Under the pieces are notes generated by a model, which saw nothing but the letters and a program-made list of their open reading frames with translations, ran no database searches and was not told the origin of the DNA. The translations under genes and the position numbers were made by a program. Positions 52,801 to 59,741 of a stretch of 64,000 nt of DNA are shown one piece after another. Each line of letters starts with the position of its first letter. The first letter of the stretch is position 1. Source of the DNA: Mesorhizobium sp. ES1-4 (GTDB lineage: Bacteria; Pseudomonadota; Alphaproteobacteria; Rhizobiales; Rhizobiaceae); NCBI RefSeq assembly GCF_020164745.1, contig NZ_JAIUGV010000021.1, forward strand, positions 1-64,000. The letters are read 5' to 3'.

Positions 52801-54009
52801 ATGGGCCTTAGCAATTTGGCGCATAAGCAAGAGGCAACACGTCCAGACGGGCTTGCCATACCGGCCGTCGCCGCGATGATCGCCGTGCTGTTTGCCGGCA
52901 GCACGGTGCTTACGCCGCTCTATATCGTCTACAAGCAGCAATTCGGCTTTTCACAGATCACGCTGACTTTGATCTACGCAGTCTATGTCGTGGGCAACCT
53001 TGGAGCCTTGCTGCTGTTCGGCGGCGTGTCGGATGTTGTGGGGCGCCGGCCAGCCGCCCTCGCGGCCATGATCGTTGCCATCGGCAGCGCGATTGTCTTC
53101 CTGTTCTCCGAGAACGTTCTTTCGCTGGACATAGCGCGCATCCTGAGCGGGCTCGGCATCGGTATTGGCGCGGGGACCGGGACCGCGTGGATTGCTGAAC
53201 TTCTCTCCCGTGCCGACAAGTCGCGCGCCAGCGTGATTGCTACCAGCACCAATTTCCTCGGCCTCGGCTTTGGCGCTCTTGTCTCGGGACTGTTGGCTCA
53301 ATATGAGCCCTGGCCTTTGCGCCTCGTCTTCGTAACCTATCTCTTGGCGCTCGCATTGGTGACGATCCTGGTCTGGCGCACGCGCGAAACCGTGGCGAAG
53401 CCAGGCGGTCTCAGGCGCATTTCCATACGGCCGCAATTCTCCGTGCCGCAGGAAATCCGCACGCGCTTTGTTGCGCCGGCGGTTACCGGCTTCGGCGCCA
53501 TGGCGTTGGTCGGCTTCTATGCGGCAGTGGCGCCAAGCATCCTGGCGCAGCAGCTTCATGAGACCAACCACGCTGTTGCCGGTGCGCTGTTTTTCGAACT
53601 GGCCATCGTCGCGGCGGCCAGCATCGTGGCGCTGATGCACGTGCAGAGCAACAGGGCCATGCTGGCTGCGCTAGGCTTGATGATCCCGAGCGTCCTGCTG
53701 GTGGTCGCGGCACAGATATTGGCCTCCATGGCGCTGATGATCGTGGCCACCGCCTGCTGCGGCGTCGTGGCGGCGCTTGGCTACCGGGGCGGCCTACAGG
53801 TGGTAAACGAGATCGCGCCGAAGGATCGCCGGGCGAAAGTCGTCTCCAGCTTCTTCATCTGCTGCTTTGTCGGCAACGCCTTGCCTGTCATCGGCATCGG
53901 CATCGTCTCTACCTATGCCGGTGCCGTCGCCGCAAGCCTTGCCTTCGCCGGCGTCATCGTCGTGTTTGCGCTGGTGGCGCTGGGCTTCGGGTTGAAGCAC
54001 AGCCGGTAA
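52801..54009 (+). CDS. Major facilitator superfamily transporter
   Basis: A 12-helix transporter of 402 residues. The loop 2-3 motif reads GGVSDVVGRRPAAL, a close match to the MFS motif A (G-x-x-x-D-x-x-G-R-R), and the GIGIGAGTGTAW segment lies in helix 4. These marks suggest a drug- or metabolite-exporting MFS, but no substrate can be named. GAGG lies seven bases before the ATG. The 265 bases upstream hold no gene that I can support. Confidence 0.85.
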   Translation: MGLSNLAHKQEATRPDGLAIPAVAAMIAVLFAGSTVLTPLYIVYKQQFGFSQITLTLIYAVYVVGNLGALLLFGGVSDVVGRRPAALAAMIVAIGSAIVFLFSENVLSLDIARILSGLGIGIGAGTGTAWIAELLSRADKSRASVIATSTNFLGLGFGALVSGLLAQYEPWPLRLVFVTYLLALALVTILVWRTRETVAKPGGLRRISIRPQFSVPQEIRTRFVAPAVTGFGAMALVGFYAAVAPSILAQQLHETNHAVAGALFFELAIVAAASIVALMHVQSNRAMLAALGLMIPSVLLVVAAQILASMALMIVATACCGVVAALGYRGGLQVVNEIAPKDRRAKVVSSFFICCFVGNALPVIGIGIVSTYAGAVAASLAFAGVIVVFALVALGFGLKHSR

Positions 54010-54025
54010 GACGCGGGGTCCGGCC

Positions 54026-55498
54026 TCAGACGTCCGGCGTTTCAGGTGTCATGTTCGCGCGCTGGCGCGGCACGCCAAGGCCGGTATCGGGCGGCTCGCC
54101 GGCAGCCGGCCTGCTCTCGATCATGTGCAAGGTGCGCCAGCCGCCGAAGCGGTAGTAGGCCGCGGCCAGAAGCAGGGAAGTGATCGAACCAGCCGGGAAG
54201 CTCCACCACAGCGCCTCTTCGCCGATCACGCCGCGCATGAAATAGGCAAAGCCGGTGCGCACGACGAGCACGGAGATCACCAGGATGATCAGCGGCGGCA
54301 TGACGGCGCCCGTGGCGCGCACCGTGGCGAACAGCACGATGGTGATGCCGAACAGGATGAACGACCAGGACGCGACACTGTTGATGTGGGCGGCGATGTC
54401 GATCGCGGCGCTGTCGTTGCTCAGGAACAGGCTCAGGATCGAGCGGTCGAAGAACCACAGCAATGCGACGAGGGCGCCGGTCAGGATGAGGTTGAAGCCG
54501 ACGCCGGATGCGGCGACGCGGCCGATCCGGTCCCAGCGGCCGGCGCCGACATTCTGAGCCGCCATGGAAGAAACCGCGGCGCCGATGGCGAGCGCCGGCA
54601 TCTGGATGTAGGTCCAGAGCTGCGCGGCGATGCCGTAGGCGGCCGCGACCCGCGAACCGTAGGAATTGACGATGCCCATAACCGTCAGTGCAGCCGCCGA
54701 GATGACGATCATCTGCAGGCCCATCGGAACGCCCTTGAAGACGACGATGCGCAGCAATGCCGGATCCGGGCGCAACAGAGCAAGATTGGCGCCTGCCAGC
54801 CGTAGCGGATGCTTGCGCGCATAGAGCACGACGAGAATGGCAATGACGCTTACGGTCTGGCCGATCAGCGTCGAGGTGGCGGAGCCGGCGATGCCGAGTT
54901 CGGGAAACGGGCCGATGCCGCGGATGAGCAAGGGATTGAGCACGATGTCGAGCACGACCGCGAGCGCCATGAAGATGAAGGGCGTGCGTGAATCGCCGGC
55001 GCCACGCAGCACGGTCATGACGAAAGACAGAAGGTTCATCATCGGCACGGCCACGAAGATGATGCGCAGGTAGGAGCGTGCGAGCGGCAAGGCGTCGGCC
55101 GGTGTGCCGAGCGTGCCGAGGATGGCGTCGACCCAGATCCAGCCGCAGACCGCGAACACCACCGAAACCAGGAAAAAGAAGGTGGCGCTGGTGCCGACGA
55201 TGCGGCGCGCCTCGGGCAGGTCGCGGGCGCCGATCGACTGCGCCACCAGGATGGTGGCCGCCATGCCGATGCCGAACACGGTGCCGAGGATCAGGAACAG
55301 GACGAGATTGGCGTTGGAGGTTGCGGTCAGCGCCGATTCGCCGAGAAAGCGGCCGACCCAGACGGCATTGACCGAACCGTTCAGCGATTGCAGCACGTTG
55401 GAGCCGAGCACCGGCAAGGCGAAGAGCAGCAGCGTGCGTGGGATCGGGCCACTGGTCAGGTCGCCGGTGCGCCGACGCGCGGGTAATTTTTCGTCCAT
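54026..55498 (-). CDS. MATE family efflux transporter
   Basis: A 490-residue membrane protein with two six-helix bundles, each opening with a similar segment (RTLLLFALPVLGSNVLQSL and ALLRIVVFKGVPMGLQM). MATE proteins export cationic compounds in exchange for Na+ or H+. The start is the ATG at 55498; a TTG two codons earlier is possible. It is convergent with the MFS gene, 16 bases apart. The substrate is unknown. Confidence 0.86.
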   Translation of the reverse strand: MDEKLPARRRTGDLTSGPIPRTLLLFALPVLGSNVLQSLNGSVNAVWVGRFLGESALTATSNANLVLFLILGTVFGIGMAATILVAQSIGARDLPEARRIVGTSATFFFLVSVVFAVCGWIWVDAILGTLGTPADALPLARSYLRIIFVAVPMMNLLSFVMTVLRGAGDSRTPFIFMALAVVLDIVLNPLLIRGIGPFPELGIAGSATSTLIGQTVSVIAILVVLYARKHPLRLAGANLALLRPDPALLRIVVFKGVPMGLQMIVISAAALTVMGIVNSYGSRVAAAYGIAAQLWTYIQMPALAIGAAVSSMAAQNVGAGRWDRIGRVAASGVGFNLILTGALVALLWFFDRSILSLFLSNDSAAIDIAAHINSVASWSFILFGITIVLFATVRATGAVMPPLIILVISVLVVRTGFAYFMRGVIGEEALWWSFPAGSITSLLLAAAYYRFGGWRTLHMIESRPAAGEPPDTGLGVPRQRANMTPETPDV

Positions 55499-55715
55499 TG
55501 CCAAGGCCTGCCTCGAGTCCGGTGTGCTATGATCGCAGATTCAACCGGACAGGTCGATGTAGGCGGGAGTGTCGGTCCAAGGCGCTCGCGACAGGTCCTC
55601 GTGCGCCCCCGACCTGTCGGCTGCCGGCAAGATCACGACCGTGTCGAGCGAGACCGCGGGGCGATCGATGCCGGCGTGCGGAAGGAGGCAGCGTTTTTGA
55701 AAAGGGCTTCGCCAC

Positions 55716-55755
55716 CTGCCGGGCGGACGCGCCAAACGACGCGCCCGCCCGGCAG
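55716..55755 (-). terminator. Terminator of the phytase-esterase-like gene
   Basis: Just after the minus-strand stop at 55762 lies a hairpin with an 11-base stem (CTGCCGGGCGG with its complement, one unpaired base) and further inner pairing. A TTTT stretch follows about 16 bases later on the minus strand. The remaining 55499-55715 shows no gene. Confidence 0.65.
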
Positions 55756-55761
55756 TGATCG

Positions 55762-57231
55762 TTACTTCTTGCCGAGACCCGGCAGAGTGACCTGATAGAC
55801 CAGGAACATGGTGTCGACATCGGCGCCGTCGTCGGCCTTGTAGGGGGCGCCGACCTGGAAGCCGTCCTGGGCGAGGAAGTCATTGTCGTTGGCGACGAAC
55901 AGGAAATAATCGTCGGGCAGCTTCGGGTCGAGGACGCTGGCAACCGACATCGCTTCCCACTTTTCCGAAAGCTCGTTGCGGTCCTTCGCCCCACCATTGT
56001 GGAGGCCGAAGCGGCCAAGCTGCGCGGCGTCGTTGATGTCGATGAACGGCGTCAGCTTGGCCGGCGTGATCGAGGGATCAAGCACGCCCTTGGGCGCCAC
56101 CGGCTTGTCGGCGGCGTCGAAGGGGCCGCCTGCGATGTCGGTTGCGCCGGACACGTCGACTATGTTGATCTGGCGGTAGAGCGAGGCGTCACCCTTCTTC
56201 AGGCCCTGGCCGTTGCCGCTGTCGCGCGCCAGCATCAGGAAGGCCGTGTCGGAAAGCGCCATGATCTCGCTCTGCGCGGCGACCTTGGTCTTGCCCTTGG
56301 CATCCTTGAACACCGGCAGCGGCACGACATACTCGTGCGCGAGCTTGAGATGGGCGAGGTCGGAGGCGTCGTATACCAGCGCCCGGGTGTTCTGCCTGGT
56401 AGCAGGGGAATCACCGCCGTCCTGCCTTGTCGCCGACTGCAGCACGGCGATCAGGAACTTGCCGTCCGGCGTCATTGCCATGCCTTCGAGGCCCTGGTTG
56501 TTCTGGCGGCCGGTTTCGGGATCCTTGGGATCAGGGTCGGCGGCGCCAGGGCCGGGGTTGTCGGAGGAGAAGTTCGGCGTTCCCTTGCGCATCGGCACAA
56601 GCGCCGCCGGCGGCTGGGTCGCCGACATCAGGCGGCCTTGCGCGGAGAACCTGTAGATGTTGGGACCGTACTCGTCGGAGATGAACATCGAACCGTCGGG
56701 CAGCCGCGCGATGGCCTCGTTGTCGAGAGCGAGCTTGCCGTTGGTGGCGACGGGCAGCATCGGCATGTCGCCGGCGGCCGGGCGTACATCCGACAGCGGA
56801 TCGAGGCCGGTGGCATCGGCGCCCTTGTCATCGGTGAGCAGTATCGTGTCGGCAAGCGTCGCCTTGACGCCCGTCTGTTCCTGGCCGGCCGCGGGAGCGG
56901 CACTCGGGGCGACAGGCGTGAATTCGATGCCGACGGTGTTGAGGCGCGGGCGATAGTCGGTGGTGCCCTCGACGTTGTAACCACGGTCGGGCAGCAGCCA
57001 GAGCGACCCCTTGTAGGTACCCGCTTCATGCGTCCAGCCTGATGTGTCGATCGCCATGCCGGAGGCGGAGCCAAAGGTCTCACCGAACTTGTCGCGCTGG
57101 TCGGCCGGCATGCGGCCGACGCCGACAAGGCCCTTGTTGATGTAGGCCACGCCTTCGGCAAGCGCCGGCGTCAGATCGGTGAACAAGGCCAGCGCGATGC
57201 CGAGCGATGCGGTTCGGTGCAGGTGTTTCAT
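55762..57231 (-). CDS. Secreted phytase-esterase-like protein
   Basis: A 489-residue exported protein with a signal peptide ending ALAEG (about residue 25) and one long beta-propeller-like domain of the esterase-like activity of phytase family (PF13449). Characteristic stretches are GSASGMAIDTSGWT, GSLWLLPDRGYNVEG, DNEAIARLPDGSMFISDEYGPN and NNQGLEGMAMTPDG. Members occur with phytases in some bacteria but have no settled activity. The start at 57231 has GAGG upstream. Confidence 0.8.
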   Translation of the reverse strand: MKHLHRTASLGIALALFTDLTPALAEGVAYINKGLVGVGRMPADQRDKFGETFGSASGMAIDTSGWTHEAGTYKGSLWLLPDRGYNVEGTTDYRPRLNTVGIEFTPVAPSAAPAAGQEQTGVKATLADTILLTDDKGADATGLDPLSDVRPAAGDMPMLPVATNGKLALDNEAIARLPDGSMFISDEYGPNIYRFSAQGRLMSATQPPAALVPMRKGTPNFSSDNPGPGAADPDPKDPETGRQNNQGLEGMAMTPDGKFLIAVLQSATRQDGGDSPATRQNTRALVYDASDLAHLKLAHEYVVPLPVFKDAKGKTKVAAQSEIMALSDTAFLMLARDSGNGQGLKKGDASLYRQINIVDVSGATDIAGGPFDAADKPVAPKGVLDPSITPAKLTPFIDINDAAQLGRFGLHNGGAKDRNELSEKWEAMSVASVLDPKLPDDYFLFVANDNDFLAQDGFQVGAPYKADDGADVDTMFLVYQVTLPGLGKK

Positions 57232-57454
57232 GGACAATCCTCTTTGTGACGAAGCGTGCCGGAGCGGCCGAAGGACAAAACGGAAAGAGGGGCTGCATCG
57301 ATGATGCCGCGAGCGCCTCCCCGAAAGCGATCTAAGGCGTCAACATGATGCTTGCGTGACAGCGCGCGATGCAGGTCCGCGGGCGTCTCCATGTGCCGGC
57401 AAAAACGCCGGATAGCGTGAAATCATCGATCTGCCTGCGAGCCTGTCGGGCGTG

Positions 57455-57484
57455 CTGGACACATATGTCCAGTGCCTATATGAT
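57455..57484 (+). promoter_or_regulatory. Promoter with inverted-repeat operator upstream of the mttB-type gene
   Basis: A -35 TGGACA (57456-57461) and a -10 TATGAT (57479-57484) are 17 bases apart, the best consensus promoter in this gap. An inverted repeat, CTGGAC-ACATAT-GTCCAG (57455-57472), covers the -35, as expected for a repressor or activator site. The regulator is unknown. The leader to the methyltransferase ATG would be about 220 bases and runs through a gene remnant. Confidence 0.55.
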
Positions 57485-57698
57485 GCCGGCTTCGAGCCGA
57501 CCGGGTGGAAGCCGCGTCGGCTTCCTTACCTCGGGGCGGTCTTGGCTACACGAGTGCAAGAGCGTCGCGCTGGCGTTGGTGGACGACGGTTTCGCCGGGG
57601 AGGGGACGGCGTTTTGCGTGCACATTGTCGGCGTCGCGGCCGGCGCGGGTTATCGCGGCCTCGCCTGTGATCCCTAGGGCAAGGCGAGGCGGCATTGA
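57480..57698 (+). pseudogene. Remnant of a GcvT/dimethylglycine-dehydrogenase-type C-terminus
   Basis: No intact frame exists, but patched frames read VGFLTSG, then GLGYT, then KSVALALVDDGFAGEGTAF, VHIVGV and finally DP-stop-GK. This is the order seen at the carboxyl end of GcvT-domain FAD oxidoreductases (VGxxTSGGYGxTxGKSxALxxV ... VxIxGxxxxA ... DPxGxR). Two compensating frameshifts near 57530-57560 and an in-frame TAG at 57675-57677 mark decay. Such genes often neighbour MttB homologues in rhizobia, which supports the reading. Confidence is moderate because only about 70 codons remain. Confidence 0.5.
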
Positions 57699-57710
57699 GG
57701 AGGAATTTCG

Positions 57711-59264
57711 ATGGTCGATGACGCGGCGCGGGACAGCAGGCGCGAACGCCGGCGCGGACGCATGGGCGAGGCCGGGAGTGAATCAAGCCGCCGGCCCGAT
57801 TACCGCTCGCTGAAGAACCCGTTTCTGCCGCAGCCGATCTTTTCCGACGACCAGGTGGCGTCGATCCACGACACGGCGCTGCGCGTGCTGGAGGAACTCG
57901 GCATCAAGGTGCTGTTGCCCGAGGCGCGCGAGGTGCTTGCCCGCGCCGGCGCCCTGGTCGATTCCGATACCGACATGGTGCGCATCGGCCGCGACATGGT
58001 GGTGGCCGCACTCGCCTCCGCCCCGCGATCGATCCATGCCTATGCCGGCGCGCGTGACCGCGACCTGTCCCTCGAACTGGGTTCGATGACGTTCCTGGCA
58101 GGCTCCGGCGCGCCCAACGTCACCGATCTCGAACGCGGACGCCGTCCCGGCACGCTCGAGGCCTTCGAGGAGTTCATCAAGATGGTGCAGCATTTCGACG
58201 TGCTGCACATGCTGGGGCCCTGCGTCGAGCCGCAGGACGTCGACAACCGCTTCCGTCACTATGCCGTCAACCGTGCGCAGCTGACGCTGTCCGACAAGTT
58301 CCCCTTCGTCTTCGCGCGTGGCACGCCGCAGGTCCAGGACGGCTTCGAGATGATCCGGCTGGCACGCGGCCTGTCGGAAGATGAGTTTCGCTCGGGCGCG
58401 CATTGCTACACCGTCATCAACACCAACTCGCCGCGCCAGCTCGACATTCCGATGGCGCAAGGCATCATCGATTTCGCCAGAGCCGGGCAGGTGTCCGTCA
58501 TCACCCCGTTCTGCCTGGCGGGAGCGATGGCGCCGATCACCGTGGCCGGCGCGCTGGCGCTGCAGCATGCCGAAGCGCTGGCCGGCCTGACGCTGGCGCA
58601 GATCGTGCGCCCCGGCGCGCCTGTGATCTATGGTTCCTTCTCGTCCAATGTCGACATGAAGTCGGGCGCACCCGCCTTCGGCACGCCGGAGCACGTCAAG
58701 GCGACGCTCGGCGCCGGCCAGCTGGCGCGCTTTACCGGGCTTCCCTGGCGGTCCGGCGGCGGCAGCGCCGCCAACATCTCGGACGCGCAGGCGGCACACG
58801 AGACGCAGTTCGCGCTGTGGGGCTCGGTGCTGGCCGGGGCGACGATGTGCATCCATGCCGCGGGCTGGCTGGAGGGAGGATTGAGCGTCTCGCTGGAGAA
58901 GCTGGTCACGGATGTCGAAGCCCTGCAGACGATCGCGGAACTTTGCGCCGCGACGCCCGGCGACAGCGATTCCATCGGCTTCGACGCGATCGCCGAAGTG
59001 CAGCCGGGCGGCCATTTCTTCTCGGCCGGCCATACCATGGCGCGCTACCGCACCGCTTTCTACGAGCCGTTGGTCGCCGACTGGTCGAACTTCGGCAACT
59101 GGACGCAAGGCGGATCAAAGACCGCCACCGAACGCGCCACCGGCGTCTGGAAGCGCATCCTCGCCGATTTCGAGCCGCCGGCGACAGCGGTGGCAACGTC
59201 AGGCGTGCTGGACGCGTTCATCGCGCGACGCACCGAGGAGGGTGGAGCAGCGCCGGTGTCGTGA
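57711..59264 (+). CDS. Trimethylamine methyltransferase (MttB) family protein, non-pyrrolysine
   Basis: A TIM-barrel methyltransferase of 517 residues. The frame contains no internal TAG, so it belongs to the non-pyrrolysine branch, whose studied members demethylate glycine betaine or related quaternary amines and pass the methyl group to a corrinoid protein. Conserved stretches are DTALRVLEELGIKV, MTFLAGSGAPNVTDLERGRR and VIYGSFSSNVDMKSGAPAFG. The N-terminal 25 residues are Arg-rich and unlike the family core. A strong GAGGAGG precedes the ATG. No corrinoid partner is in the window, so the substrate remains open. Confidence 0.85.
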   Translation: MVDDAARDSRRERRRGRMGEAGSESSRRPDYRSLKNPFLPQPIFSDDQVASIHDTALRVLEELGIKVLLPEAREVLARAGALVDSDTDMVRIGRDMVVAALASAPRSIHAYAGARDRDLSLELGSMTFLAGSGAPNVTDLERGRRPGTLEAFEEFIKMVQHFDVLHMLGPCVEPQDVDNRFRHYAVNRAQLTLSDKFPFVFARGTPQVQDGFEMIRLARGLSEDEFRSGAHCYTVINTNSPRQLDIPMAQGIIDFARAGQVSVITPFCLAGAMAPITVAGALALQHAEALAGLTLAQIVRPGAPVIYGSFSSNVDMKSGAPAFGTPEHVKATLGAGQLARFTGLPWRSGGGSAANISDAQAAHETQFALWGSVLAGATMCIHAAGWLEGGLSVSLEKLVTDVEALQTIAELCAATPGDSDSIGFDAIAEVQPGGHFFSAGHTMARYRTAFYEPLVADWSNFGNWTQGGSKTATERATGVWKRILADFEPPATAVATSGVLDAFIARRTEEGGAAPVS

Positions 59265-59387
59265 GACGGCTTGCCTGTTCGTCGCCCCAGAATTGTGGCG
59301 GTGTCCCGGAACCCACCGCGCCTCCCGCGCATTCATGGACGCGGGCCAACGCCTGGCTCCATTCGCGAGCCGTTGAGGGAGGACGAC

Positions 59388-59702
59388 ATGGGTTTCGACC
59401 AGTATCACGAACCGCCGCAAGAACTGTCGCAGGAAGTGCGGACCTTTGCCCGCATGATCACGTCGCTGATCGAGGAGGCGGAAGCGATCAGCTGGTACGA
59501 ACAACGCATGTCGGTGGAAAAGGACCCGCAGGCCAAGGCGATCATGAAGAATGCGCAGAGCGAGGAGTTCAAGCATTTCGGCATGGACCTCGAATTCCTG
59601 CTGCGCCGGAAGACGGACTGGCGCGTGGAACTGAAGGAAATCCTGTTCACGACAGGGGATATCGTGAAGGCCGGGGAGGCGGGCGAGAAGAAGGTGGATT
59701 GA
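59388..59702 (+). CDS. Encapsulated-ferritin-like (EncFtn) protein
   Basis: A 104-residue two-helix protein resembling encapsulated ferritins: HEPPQELSQEVR, then SLIEEAEAISWYEQR and NAQSEEFKHFGMDLEFLLRR, then LKEILFT. The iron ligands of the ferroxidase site known from the Rhodospirillum protein correspond to E32, E60 and H63, all present. EncFtn subunits form a decamer that oxidises Fe(II) inside an encapsulin shell. Here no shell gene is in view, and the C-terminus (IVKAGEAGEKKVD) lacks the usual targeting peptide. GGGAGG lies upstream of the ATG. Confidence 0.75.
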   Translation: MGFDQYHEPPQELSQEVRTFARMITSLIEEAEAISWYEQRMSVEKDPQAKAIMKNAQSEEFKHFGMDLEFLLRRKTDWRVELKEILFTTGDIVKAGEAGEKKVD

Positions 59703-59741
59703 GGCCGGAACCCAGCCCTACGAGGCTAGCAGCAACCCACC

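Noticed and set aside
57452..57670. A 72-codon plus-strand frame before the methyltransferase
   Set aside because: Its C-terminal half is Arg-rich shadow sequence. The family resemblance lies in other frames and is broken, so a remnant is the better reading.
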